Made by a program: the position numbers and the translations under genes. Positions 33,476 to 43,887 of a stretch of 64,000 nt of DNA are shown one piece after another; position 1 is the stretch's first letter, and each line of letters begins with the position of its first letter. Source of the stretch: Eleusine coracana subsp. coracana (taxonomy: Eukaryota > Streptophyta > Magnoliopsida > Poales > Poaceae); the NCBI GenBank assembly GCA_032690845.1, contig CM064433.1:39368658-39432657 (forward strand), given 5' to 3'. Below the pieces are notes generated by a model. It was not told the origin of the DNA. It worked only from the letters and a program-made list of their open reading frames with translations, and made no database searches.

Positions 33476-34565
33476 TTTTTTATATTTGAGCCTGCATGCT
33501 CCCCGCATTCTAGAATTAGGCAAGGGGCACCTTAATTTACATCCATAAGCAGGTCATGGATGCATCGTCGGTTCCACAACGGTCGCTAACCCTGCTGGCT
33601 CTACCGTTTCTTATTATCCAACCTATCGTTATGATCACAGTCAAAACCATGAGCGTTATGTAACGACACATGGACTTGATATCAGGTCCATGTATTTCGT
33701 ACAAAGAGTCCAACTTGATCGGCAGCGCAGCGTGGGATCGAGATATTCAGTATTGTTATCATCCTATTGATCATGACGACCGGAAGCAAGTTTACTAAAA
33801 CATTGTGTGACATGCAGGTAACACTTGGGGTTCGCTAGCTATAAACTTCATTAGCCTTGTCTAGCTTACCATTCCACTTGATCTTTAGTTGTTACTGTAG
33901 TAGAAGCAAAAAAGAATTCTACAATTTATTAAAAATATTAGAATCAATTGATCATGATGACCGAAAGCTTGAATTTTATTCACTCGCATCTAGCAAAGCA
34001 GCAGTGCAAATTAGACACAATTAAACTATAAGCATCAAGTTAATTTATTGCAACTGATGAATTACCCACATTGACAACACCAGAATAAGTAGTTCGCTGT
34101 TGAATATAGGAGCATCTCACTTATCTTAGGAGATACTACTGAATTTCTTATCCCAGAAAACAAAATAAAACAAAGGCTCCAAAATAAACTCTGTCTCATT
34201 TTCATGTGCTCGACTAGGGAGAAGTGTGATGCAGTGTACCCAACCACTCTCGTCAATGCCGATGGTAATCGCCAAGCCAAGCAACATGAAGGAATCAACT
34301 GCCGTCGGGGTGCACAAGCACGAATATGACATATTATGTTTAATGCTAATTGGGCATCACAGAGATGATGTATAATCTAGTAGTTCAAGTATGTTACGAA
34401 ATAGTGAAATCCAGCCGGGGGTTAGCGAACGTCGTGGAACTGCAGCATCCAGCGGGCACGGTTGGACGTGATGATCCAACTGCGGCCTGCTTACGGATGG
34501 AAATTATGGCCTCGCGTGCCTAATTCTAGAATACGGGGAGCATGCATGCTCATATATAAAAACCT
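33476..34565. mobile_element. Element with long (about 130 bp) terminal inverted repeats
   Basis: The left arm (33490-33610) contains GCATGCTCCCCGCATTCTAG, ATTAGGCA, CCATAAGCAGG and CGCTAACCC. The right arm (34417-34560) contains the same sequences reversed (CTAGAATACGGGGAGCATGC, GCCTGCTTACGGATGG, GGGTTAGCG). Arms this long suggest a Mutator-like non-autonomous element. The 800-bp interior has no transposase. A target duplication was not resolved. Confidence 0.6.
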
Positions 34566-35811
34566 CGGCTGAATGCTATCTACATACATACGTGATCTAA
34601 TGAATATCTAGATATGCATTACATATTGATTTAAAAATTTTGGCATACATTTAAGAAAAATGTGATGAACAATTAGTACGCATAAATTTAGTGAAATTTA
34701 ATAAAAAATTTATGCTTCTATGCACCCTATTTGCTGAACTACTTTTGCATGTTACTCATATAGAATTCTATTATGTACTTCCAACTCAACATATTGTTTT
34801 TTAGAGATACAATACTCATTAACATTTTTGTCTTTTTTTAAATTAATTATTAATTTGTCAATTTTCTTACGAAGTTCTTCAACCATCTAAAACTCTGGAT
34901 GAGGCAGAACTGCTCAAATTGATGCATGCTTGGAATATCACGACTATTTTCAATATCAAAACCTCATCCGAGTTCTTCAATTCATTTAACATCATCCACA
35001 AACATTGTAAAATTCTAAATGAAAATAATATAAATGTTTAATTTTGTTAGCTTTCACTATCATGACACCACTACTACTTTTTCTTGAGCTCACAAATGCA
35101 AAAAGGAGTGAGATGTTGAGGAAAGTTCCATAATTATTTTCATTGAGGCTCTGTTATGTTTACAGATGCTCATGATTATAATGAATTCAGCTAGTGATGA
35201 TTATAATGAATTCAGCTAGTGAATTACAATTATATATAGTTAACATATTGATGCATAGTGGAATAAATGCTTTAGTCATGATGCCATTTTTATACATGTA
35301 AAGGTACCCAAGACATAATATTCTAACAATGAAAAAAAAACATCATGTAATCAATAGATATCACTCATTGACATGATTTTTTTATTGAATCCTATTTCTA
35401 GCATGTTCTTAAATATTTAATACTTCAAAAATAATAAAATTAAATAAAAATCCATAATGTCAAAAACTCCAACTATGGCATTTTCTCAACTATTTATATT
35501 ATTTTAGGAAAATAGCATGAGAAATCGTAAATTATCAAGCCCACTGGAGATAGCCATAAAAAGTCAAATGTATTTCATGAGTAAATTCACGATGATATTC
35601 ATTTAAAAAATTATTCTTCATATTCTCATTGATTTTTAGGTATTTATTATTTATACTCATGCTGCTGGTTCTAAATATATGTTCGGTTCATGCCACTATC
35701 AAATAACATGAACGTAACAAGTTTATGTGTTTTAATGACATCATCTATCAAAGTAAAACGAATAATTTTTTGGAACCAATGGCATGAGATTATAAAACAT
35801 CAGTCAAACAT
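34566..35811. other. AT-rich gene-free region
   Basis: The only structure noticed is a two-unit direct tandem repeat, unit ATGATTATAATGAATTCAGC plus a few bases, at 35171-35220. No gene is supported. Confidence 0.4.
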
Positions 35812-36049
35812 ATGAAGTCTTTCAACGTGAAACCAGCAAGTCTGATTTATGTCAGGTTGGTGGCGCACATTATCTTTGACCCGCTTACATTGGTGTTTCT
35901 TTCGTCCAGCTATGGTAGATTGGTAGGTGGCTCCTCTGCTCTTGCTCGTCTCCACATGAAGGGACACTATTCTAACTCAATTTATCCTTGGCACTGCCAA
36001 CTCTCCCCCTCAGCTGTAAGCTATCTAGTTTGTCTGGGTAGAGCAGGAG

Positions 36050-36175
36050 CAAGAGGAAGAAACTCTTTCAGTTGCAATGGCGCTCGCACGCAAAGGAGAG
36101 GTGTTCTCGACAAACATTACGTTTCGTGGACAGAGCAAGACCGGAGGAGTAGCTGGACACGATGAAACACGAGTG
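36050..36175 (+). pseudogene. Possible MYB/SANT-like N-terminal fragment, copy 2
   Basis: One plus-strand frame reads RRGVLDKHYVSWTE, reminiscent of the start of plant MYB/SANT-like (L10-interacting) domain proteins, where a WT-E motif opens the domain. The frame then ends. The same fragment appears at 39650-39750. The match is short, so this is a tentative reading. Confidence 0.3.
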
Positions 36176-36961
36176 AATACTTTTTTTTGTTTATTTCCAG
36201 TGAGATATTTATCCGGTGCGAGTGTCATATATAGGTGTGCGCTGCCGAAAGAAGCAGAGAATGGATAATTCACCGGTCCCACATTGGTGTTTGGTCACCA
36301 TTGCGTTGTCAACATTTGCATCGGTGCCCCGTGTACGATCGCTCATCTTCTTCCTTCGCTTTCTGATGTGTCTTTCGTCACAACAAATTCAGACTCGGCA
36401 GTAATAAAACTCCGGGAGTTAGCTGTCCTCGCCGCGAGACTAGCTGCCTGCTACTTCTGGAGCCTGCTCGATAGTTGTAGGGTACTTTCTCCATGACGCA
36501 AAAGAAAATTGTTTAGAACATGATTAAGCATACTAAAAACTGATTAATTAAGAGATATTTTTCTCTCTCTCTATTAAAGATGACTTGAAGCCCTAATTAA
36601 TAGTATGTGCTTACTGAATGGCTATTGCTGTATAGCAAAAGTGTTGGTGTTTAGTATCACCGGCTTGTAAATTTCCGTGGATTGCACGTTTAAGACCGGA
36701 TGATTCGTGAGAGGACACAAGATTTATATTGGTTCAGAGAGAACCCCCGACGTCCAGTTCGGACAGCCCGTGTTACTCGTGTGGATTGTATAGGAGGGTT
36801 ACAATAGAGGCGAGAGAGGAAGCGAGCGTCCAAGTCTCCGGTGAATGCGAGTGAGTGAGAGATAACGATAGTTCTTCCATGCGCGAGCGTGCGATTGGGA
36901 AAACCCCATTTTTCTATAGGAAGAGGTCTCCTCTTTTATATGTCAAGGGGTTGGGTCCAGT

Positions 36962-36998
<37 letters not shown>

Positions 36999-37639
36999 AT
37001 ATGCGCTAGAGATGAAGTGGTCGCCGCTTGTCACGGGCGCCACTTTCCGTGTTTCATGTCACTGGGTATGGCTTTGGAGTGAAGTCTATGCCCGCCACCG
37101 ACCCTGATCATGGTGTTGATCAGGCATGTCCCATCGGCACTATACCCGACGTACAGGTTCTGGCATATGCCTCCTTGTTTGTCGACTTCGTGAAGTGTGG
37201 GAAATGATCATTTTGCCATGCTTATCCATATGTGTGGTTTTGATCGTAATTGAAGCAGGTAGGACCAGCGGTGGGTATGACGCGTACTGTAGCCACGCGC
37301 CTGTCCTAGCATTTAAGGCTGGTCGTCAGGCAGGCGTCCACTTTTGTTGACATTCCGCCCTGTCCGACCCCCGTTTTCGACGTTCGACAAGGTGAGCACA
37401 AATAGTCGTTGGAGCACAGCCACCAAGCCTTTGATGAAGGATAAAGGGATGTGGAAGAGGAGGGGAGGAATAGAGGTACGCAAAAGCACAGAAGCATGGG
37501 CAATAGAAAGTGCAATATTAATAGAAAGGGTGATCCCCAATCCTAATCCCTTTTTTGGCAAATGTTTTCTTTCTTTCTTGATTTTCTAATGTTTGGCTAA
37601 ATACATGTCATTTGCATAGTAGTGTAGGTAACATCTCAA

Positions 37640-37870
37640 TTAAAACGATTGGCCGAGAGGAAGGCGGCAGCGTGGCCAGGGGAGAAGGGGACGACGGCGG
37701 CGTGGCCAGGGGATAAGTGGACAACGGCGGCGTGGCCTGGGGGGAAGGGAGGTGGTTTACCTCCGAATCGTGTTTTCAAGCACTATAGCGAACTGTACCG
37801 GTGGGGGAAGATTTGGGTGCCGCTAGATGAAAATTGGTTCCGTCGCTATAGACCCTTTTTTTGGTAATGT
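37640..37870. mobile_element. Remnant of a CACTA-like insertion, copy 2
   Basis: CACTATAGCGAACTGT and a right end TTTTTTTGGTAATG correspond to the better-preserved insertion ending TTTTTGTGGTAGTG in copy 3 at 42692. Copy 1 lacks the insertion. The left end is unclear. Confidence 0.4.
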
Positions 37871-38040
37871 TTGTTACCTGGCAACCAAAGTTATTTTGGT
37901 AACATGTTCGCTATGCCAATTGTAAACAACCACAAATCTTGCGACTAACTGTTGAGACAGAAAATTGTTTTGTGTACCAACAAAATCATAGAAGTCGTGC
38001 AATTGACTAATCCAAAATAAAGTCATCGATCATCTATCTA

Positions 38041-38929
38041 TTTCTTAATAAAAGGAGATGAACCTTCCACCACGGTACTTAGAAAAAGAATAAATAGGCT
38101 CTAAATTCTCACAAAAAAGAAAAACACCTAACCCTTAATCCCTATTGATCAGATCTCTTACGAAATTCTGACCCTTGATCTCTATACAATCTGAGCGTAT
38201 GTGTCCTCCTGGCAAACCTATCCTGACAGTCCGTCTCCACCATCCACCCAACCCAAATCAATCTGTTGAAAATCATCAAGCCGCCACCATGGTATTTACC
38301 ATGTCACATGGCTTCCTGTCAAAGTTCCAATGTCTCAAATCTATGTGCTTCAAAATCAAAACCCTGATACATCGATGCTCCCAATTCCAACCTCATCAAG
38401 ATTTCTCGTGATCTGAACTAATCTATTGATTCTACCAACTAGATCCCATTCTGGCATGACATTACACGATGTTCTTCTTTCCTCTGCTCTTGAAGTTTCA
38501 TTGGGATTCGCATAAACTTCTTGCCGCTTGCAGAAGGGTTCGAGTACCAGCTGCGTGCAGGTCGTGTAGATTGGTGGTGACTGCAGTTGGGACGAGCATA
38601 TCGAGTTTACAGGGGTTTGTGTCATCAGGTAATGTCCTTATTCTGGCTATCGAGATCAATATAAAGGTATGAATTCGATGCATGGTCCAGAAGTGTTTAT
38701 CTATACAAAGGTCAGTAGCTTATAGAATTCCACTATTTTGCATTAGGTGTCCTTTTGTTTTGTTCTTATGGCCTGCTTCATGCAGGTCACTTTCTAGGCT
38801 TCGTATTTCAGGCAGCCGATAGCCTTCAGGAAGATATGGTGTACATCTGAGATTTAGGGGCCGGTCACAGGCTGGAAGACTATGTTCATGCCCTTTGGCC
38901 CAAATATAGCATGCCAGATGGAATTTATT
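38041..38929. other. Region replacing the family gene in copy 2; Helitron-like start
   Basis: Begins TCTATCTATTTCTTAATAAA, which resembles the 5' terminus of grass Helitrons. A similar sequence in inverse orientation ends near 53455. Short frames in this stretch have no recognisable content. No CTAG-type 3' end with hairpin was located, so a Helitron is only a suggestion. Confidence 0.25.
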
Positions 38930-39299
38930 TGAGTAAATTTTCCAAAACTATAGGTTTTATAACAAAACTATCATAAAACTACAAATTTAAGAAGATGTAT
39001 CATAAAACTACAGATTTAGTGCACCTTTGCATCATAAAACTACAGATTTAACAAGATGTATCATAAAACTACAGATTTAAGGAGTCAATTTATCATAAAC
39101 TACAGGTTTTAACTTTGTAAAATCTGTAATTTTGCGATTCATACGGACACTAAATATGTAGTCTTATAATAACACTTCTTCAATTTGTAGTTTTACGATA
39201 AAGGGTGCACTAAATCTGTATTTTTGTGATACAACTCTTTAAATCTATAGTTTTGTGATAGTTTTAACACAAAACCTGTAGTTTTATGAAATTTACTCA
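38930..39299. mobile_element. Fold-back MITE, 370 bp
   Basis: Ends TGAGTAAATTT and AAATTTACTCA, flanked by a direct duplication ATTTATT (38923-38929 and 39300-39306). The two halves are inverted copies of each other over most of the length. They are built from repeats of ATCATAAAACTACAGATTTA on the left and TAAATCTGTAGTTTTATGAT-like units on the right. It would form a long hairpin. Confidence 0.8.
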
Positions 39300-39649
39300 A
39301 TTTATTTCGTCGATCATAAAATGTCTAAAGTCTGCCGGGACTCAATGCTCATCATCACAGATGCGAGCGGTCTGTTCAAAAAAAAAAGAGATAAGAACAG
39401 CTTATATAGTGAATATAAACCAGCAAGTCTGATTTATGTCAGGTTGGTGGCGCACATTATATTTGACCCGCTTACATTGGTGTTTCTTTCGTCCAGCTAT
39501 GGTAGGTGGCTCCTCTGCGCTTGCTCGTCTCCACATAAACGCACACTATTCTAAATATTTCCTGGGCACTGCCAACTCCCCCCTCAGCTGTAAGCTGTCT
39601 AGTTTGTCTGAGTAGAGCAGGAGCAAGTGGAAGAAGCTCTTCCAGTTGA

Positions 39650-39750
39650 AATGGAGCTCGCACGCAAAGGCCGTAGTGGTGTTCTCGACAAACATTACGT
39701 TTCATGGACAGAGAAAGACCAGAAGAGTAGCTGGACACGAGTGAATACTA
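39650..39750 (+). pseudogene. Possible MYB/SANT-like N-terminal fragment, copy 3
   Basis: MELARKGRSGVLDKHYVSWT at the start of a plus-strand frame is the counterpart of the copy 2 fragment. The frame runs into non-coding sequence and the Stowaway MITE. The rest of a MYB/SANT domain is absent. Confidence 0.3.
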
Positions 39751-39802
39751 TTATTTTTTGTTTATTTCCAATGAGATATTTGTCCAGTGCGAGTATCATA
39801 TA

Positions 39803-40038
39803 CTCCCTCCTTTCTAAAATTATTGTTGTCATTGATATTTTTTGTCATTTTTGACCATTCGTCTTATTTAAAATATTTATTTAAATATAAAAAATTATAA
39901 GTTATATTTAAAATTTATCTAGTAATAAAACAAGTTATAAGAAAAATACATGATATTGTTTGAAATTTTTTAAATTAGACAAAAGGTCAAAGGTAACAAA
40001 AAAAGTCAATAACGACAATAATTTTGGAACGGAGAGAG
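39803..40038. mobile_element. Stowaway MITE, 236 bp
   Basis: CTCCCTCCTTTCTAAAATTA at the left and its imperfect inverse (TAATTTTGGAACGGAGAGAG) at the right, flanked by TA. The paralogous position in copy 2 (about 36222) has no insertion, so it arrived after that duplication. Its CTCCCTCC ends resemble those of the mariner element at 59819-62987. Confidence 0.85.
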
Positions 40039-40363
40039 TATACTGTGCTCTGCCGAAAAGAAGCAGAGAATGAATATATGACCGGTCCCACATTGGTGTT
40101 TGGTCACCGTTGCGTTGTCAACATTTGCATGGGTGTCCCGTGTACGATCTCTCATCTTCTTCCTTCGCTCTTTGATGTGTCTTTCGTCACAACAAATTCA
40201 GACTCAGCAGTAATAAAACCCCGGGAGTTAGCTATCCTCGTCGTGAGACTAGCTGCATGCTGCTTCTAGATCCTGCTCGATAGTTGTAGGGTACTTCCTC
40301 CATGTTGCAAAAGAAAATTGTTTGGAACATGATTTAGCATACTAAAAATTGATTAATAAGCAG

Positions 40364-40394
<31 letters not shown>

Positions 40395-41095
40395 ATTAAA
40401 GATGACTTGAAGCCCCAATCAATAGTATGTGCCTACTGAATGGCTATTGTTGTATAGCAAAAGTATCAGTGTTTAGTATCACCAGCTAGTAAATTTTCGT
40501 GGATTGCGCATTTAAGACGGGATGGTTCATGAGAGGACATAAGATTTATAATAGTTCGGAGAGAACTCCTACGTCTAGTTTGGGCAGCCCGTGTTACTCG
40601 TGTTAATTTTACAAGAGATTACAATGGAGGCGAGAGAGGAAGTGAGCTTCCAAGTCTCTGGTGAATGCGAGTGAGTGAGAGAGAACAAGAGTTCTTCCAT
40701 GCATGAGCGTGCGAATGGGAAAAACCCTTTTTCATAGAAGAAGAGGCCTCCTCTTTTATATGTCAAAGGGGTTGGGCCCGGTTAGAGAGAGAGAGAGAGA
40801 GAGAGAAAGAGATGTGTGCTAGAGATGAAGTTGTCGCCGGTTGTCACATGCGCCACTATCCGTGTTTCATGTCGTTGGGTATGGCTTTGGCGTGAAGTCT
40901 ATGCCCACCACTAACCCCGATCGTGGTGTTGATCAGGCATGTTCCGTCGGCACTATAGCTGACGTACAGGTTCTGGTGTACACCTCCTTGTTGTCGTCAT
41001 GCTTATCCATGTGGTTTTGAAATTGGAGCAGGTAGGAGCAACCGAGGGAGTCCACTTGTCGTGTGCCCGTCCCAGCATTTAAGGTTGGTCGTCAG

Positions 41096-41925
41096 TATAC
41101 CTGGCCAACGGCTGTGGCGGGCCGGGCCGGCACGAGCCTGCAATGAGCGGGGCCATTGGCTTAATGGGCCAGCATGACCTGTCTTGCTAACAGGTCATGT
41201 CGTGCCGGCACGACGGGCCTGTGGCCAAGCCCAAGCACAGCACAGATCGGGTCGGCCCGTCAGCACAATGGGTCTTTTGTGCCGATCTGGCCGAAGAACG
41301 ACTTTTGTAAATATTAAAAAAAAACCACGTTCGTTTCAAAATTTTGCAATCTTAAAGTGTAACCACTAAGTAGAGGGGACCTGGATATGGGGCCAGGGAT
41401 TCGGAGTCGGAGGCGGGCGAGATATCGAGCACTACGGTGGCTAGTGGTGAAGGCGAGGTGAGGGAAGGGGCGACGACGAGTGGAGGGGACAGGGGAGACG
41501 AGCCCAAGCGCAGAGGCAAAGGCGAGGTGAGGGGAGGGCAACAGCGAGTCGATGACTGGGCAGAGGAGAAGGCAAGGCAGGAGCGGGAGGAGGCGTGCTG
41601 CCGCAGTTACGGCGCGGAGGGGGCGAGGAGGGTAGAGACAAGAGTGAGGCCGGCTAGAGTTTGGGGGTCGGGTGGGGGTATATATTGGCTAAGGCCAAAA
41701 AACTTAAATGGGTCGTCTGGGCCATGCCCATGCCGGGCTAGTCACCACGGGGTAAACGGACACCACGATAGGCCAATCAGGCCAACGCTAATGAGGCTGT
41801 GGTTGGGCCGGCTCGACGGGCCTGAGGCCAAGCCTAAGCATGGCCCCTCATGGACTTTGTGCCGACATGGCCCATTGGTGTTCATGTCGGGCCGTCCTTG
41901 GACCGGGCCAAAGTGACCAGGTATA
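41096..41925. mobile_element. hAT-like non-autonomous element, 830 bp
   Basis: Perfect 9-bp terminal repeats TATACCTGG...CCAGGTATA, flanked by a perfect 8-bp duplication GTCGTCAG (41088-41095 and 41926-41933). Copy 2 shows the empty site with a single GTCGTCAG at about 37320. The sub-terminal regions are rich in GGGCC, CGGGCC and GGCACGA motifs. Internal frames (41437-41916) are not supported as genes. Confidence 0.85.
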
Positions 41926-42289
41926 GTCGTCAGGCGGGCCTCCACTTTTGTTGACTTTTCACCTTGTCCGAACCCCATCTTCGAAGTTCGACGAGGTGAG
42001 CGCAAATAGTCATTGGAGAATGGCCACCAAGCCTTTGATGAAGGATAAAGGGATGTGAAAGAGGAGAGGAGGAATAGAGGTGAGCAATAGCATAGAAGCA
42101 AGGGCAATAGAAAGTGCAAAGATTAAATGTAGAAAGGGCAATCCCCGATCCTAATCCCATTTTTGGTCAATTTTTTCTTTCTTTCTTTCTTGATTTTCTA
42201 ATGTTTGTTCCTAAATACATGTTGTTTGCGTAGTAGTGTAGGTAACATCTCAACAAAAACAACTGGCAACAAAAGTCATTTTGTTGGGA

Positions 42290-42692
42290 GAAGGGGACGG
42301 CAGCGGCGTGGCCAGGGGGAGAAGGACAAGGCAACGGTTGGGAGAGGAGTGAAGGGAGGAGGAGATGGCGGCGGGTGGGAGAGAAAGGGAGGAGGAGACA
42401 GGTGGGAGCTGAGGGTTAGGGTTTAGACCAATTTTATATGTGTTAATTAATGGGCTAGTGGGTTATAATGACCTGATAGGCTCACAAGTAGCAGCGGTTG
42501 AAAACATGGGATAACAAATTATTTATAGCGGTAGCCCATAAATTGATCCATCGCTATTTAATTTATATTTAGCGGTGGTTTGTCTCTGAATCATGTTTTC
42601 AAGCACTATAGCGAACTATAGCACCGGGGGAAAATTTGGGCGCCGCTAGTTGAAAATTGGTTCTGTCACTATAGGCCATTTTTGTGGTAGTG
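42290..42692. mobile_element. CACTA-like insertion in copy 3, right end clear
   Basis: The right terminus TTTTTGTGGTAGTG matches the CACTA ends at 1273 and 16286. The flanking TTGTTACC...TATTTTGG segment is duplicated around the insertion relative to copy 1, which lacks it. The left end is not identifiable, so it may be truncated. Confidence 0.4.
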
Positions 42693-43040
42693 TTTGTTAC
42701 CTAGCAAGCAAAGTTATTTTGGTAACATGTTCGTTATGCCAATTGTAAAGAACCACAAATCTTGCGAAGAACTGTTGAGACAAAAAGTTGTGTGTGTACC
42801 AACAAAATCATAGAAGTTGTGCAATTCACTAATCCAAAATAAAGTGATATATACTGCCATAGTCATCGATCATTCCTATATAATAAACGTATAACAATCA
42901 TGTTGTTGCATACTTCTCTGGTGCAGGCGCAGCAGTTCATGGTTCGCAGTTGAAGTTGAAGCTACAGCTATAGGGCAGACAAAGGCAATTGTTTATTAAA
43001 GTTGAATTCAATGGCAAGCCCATCCTCTTCACCATGCTCT

Positions 43041-43096
43041 GTTGGGTTGATCGGTCATGATCTTGCATGTTGACTGAATCCTGAGATCAACCCAAC
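43041..43096. repeat. 56-bp palindrome-ended insertion in gene B 3' end
   Basis: GTTGGGTTGATC (43041-43052) and its exact inverse GATCAACCCAAC (43085-43096) bound a 56-bp segment absent from gene A at the same place. Flanking TGCTCT and CGCTCC may be an imperfect short duplication. It separates the last dozen codons from the rest of gene B. Confidence 0.6.
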
Positions 43097-43117
43097 ACGC
43101 TCCTCCATCTCAATGAG

Positions 43118-43693
43118 TCAATGGAGACCCCCAACATCGTCATTCAGCTCAAGCGCCTCAGCCTTTTCAGCCCTGGCCATTGCTGCGTCCCAGTCCTCCT
43201 GTGTCACGGCTTGGCCGAGCAAGAAACTGTTCGCGATGTAGATGTCGTCAACCTCCACGCAGCCCTTTGCGTCAAACTCAGCACGCGCCCAGTCCTGGAA
43301 CTTCTTGAACCTCTCGTTGCTGCGCTTGGTGATCTCAGCGATGTTGCGCAGGGATTGGGTGCTCCGATCGATGTACTCCTTCGTGAAGAGCTGAAGGGGA
43401 TGGTTGATCATCCTGTTGTAGTACTCGTCCGGATCCTGGAAGGGCGTCGGCTCCCACGACAGGATGTAGTCCACGAGGCTCTGCGACAGACGCGTCAGGT
43501 TCTCCTCCTCCTCACTGCCGGCGCCGGTGGCAGCTTCAGCGGCTGCGGCCGCCGGTGTTGGTGACGCGTTAGCAGCGAGCTTCTCTCCCTGTGATGGGAC
43601 GCCTCCGGCTTCCATCACAGCAAGCCTCTCATCGCTGATCGCAGCGTCGGTCGAGGAGCAGTGCTGGAGACGCGAGCCATGATCACCGTCCAT
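43118..43693 (-). CDS. Family member B, about 191 residues, 3' end altered
   Basis: I chose the start at MDGDHGSRLQHCSS because members C and D share that N-terminus, although the frame stays open further upstream. It is followed by an Ala-rich region, then the family core: LTRLSQSLVDYILSW, PDEYYNRMINHPLQLF, KEYIDRSTQSLRN, FKKFQDWARAEF, KGCVEVDDIYIAN and QEDWDAAMARAEK. An extra G after NDDVG shifts the frame and ends the protein at GGLH. In gene A the frame continues into the acidic MEGHGEEDG tail, and the DNA for that tail is still present downstream at 43010-43040, beyond a 56-bp insertion. It may still make a C-terminally shortened protein. Function unknown. Confidence 0.6.
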   Translation of the reverse strand: MDGDHGSRLQHCSSTDAAISDERLAVMEAGGVPSQGEKLAANASPTPAAAAAEAATGAGSEEEENLTRLSQSLVDYILSWEPTPFQDPDEYYNRMINHPLQLFTKEYIDRSTQSLRNIAEITKRSNERFKKFQDWARAEFDAKGCVEVDDIYIANSFLLGQAVTQEDWDAAMARAEKAEALELNDDVGGLH

Positions 43694-43864
43694 CAGAGCC
43701 TCCTGGTGAACACCGCCGGCCGGATTTCGATCAAGTCGAACTTGACACTCGATCGATGGATTGGGTTTCTGGATGTGGGAGGCGGCGGCAGGGCCCTCCT
43801 TTTTCTGCAGATTATCTTTTGACGACGAACGCCAACTCTTCCCGGTCCGATTTGAGACGCGCCC

Positions 43865-43887
43865 GAGTCGTCTTGGATGGGGAGTCC
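43865..43887 (-). promoter_or_regulatory. Conserved 5' block of the gene family (member B)
   Basis: GAGTCGTCTTGGATGGGGAG matches the block upstream of members A, C and D. It lies about 175 bp from the proposed start. Confidence 0.35.

Larger units (their letters stand above)
35815..38040. repeat. Segmental duplication, copy 2 (no family gene retained)
   Basis: Matches copy 3 (39415-42860) in order over its whole length: ACCAGCAAGTCTGATTTATG, the TGGACAGAG segment, the GA tract (36963-36997; 40784-40807), GTGTTGATCAGGCATGT and TATTTTGGTAACATG. Copy 3 carries extra insertions that copy 2 lacks, namely a Stowaway MITE and an 830-bp hAT-like element. Copy 2 stops at about 38040, where copy 3 continues into gene B. 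Confidence 0.8.

Noticed and set aside
35812..36165. 117-codon plus-strand frame
   Set aside because: Its counterpart in copy 3 is interrupted and shifted. Only the short RRGVLDKHYVSWTE stretch is noted, as a possible MYB/SANT fragment.
41437..41916. 159-codon plus-strand frame
   Set aside because: It falls wholly inside an 830-bp hAT-like element that is absent from the paralogous copy. It has no recognisable protein features.
43121..43564. 147-codon plus-strand frame opposite gene B
   Set aside because: It is a shadow of gene B; the minus-strand frame carries the conserved family motifs.
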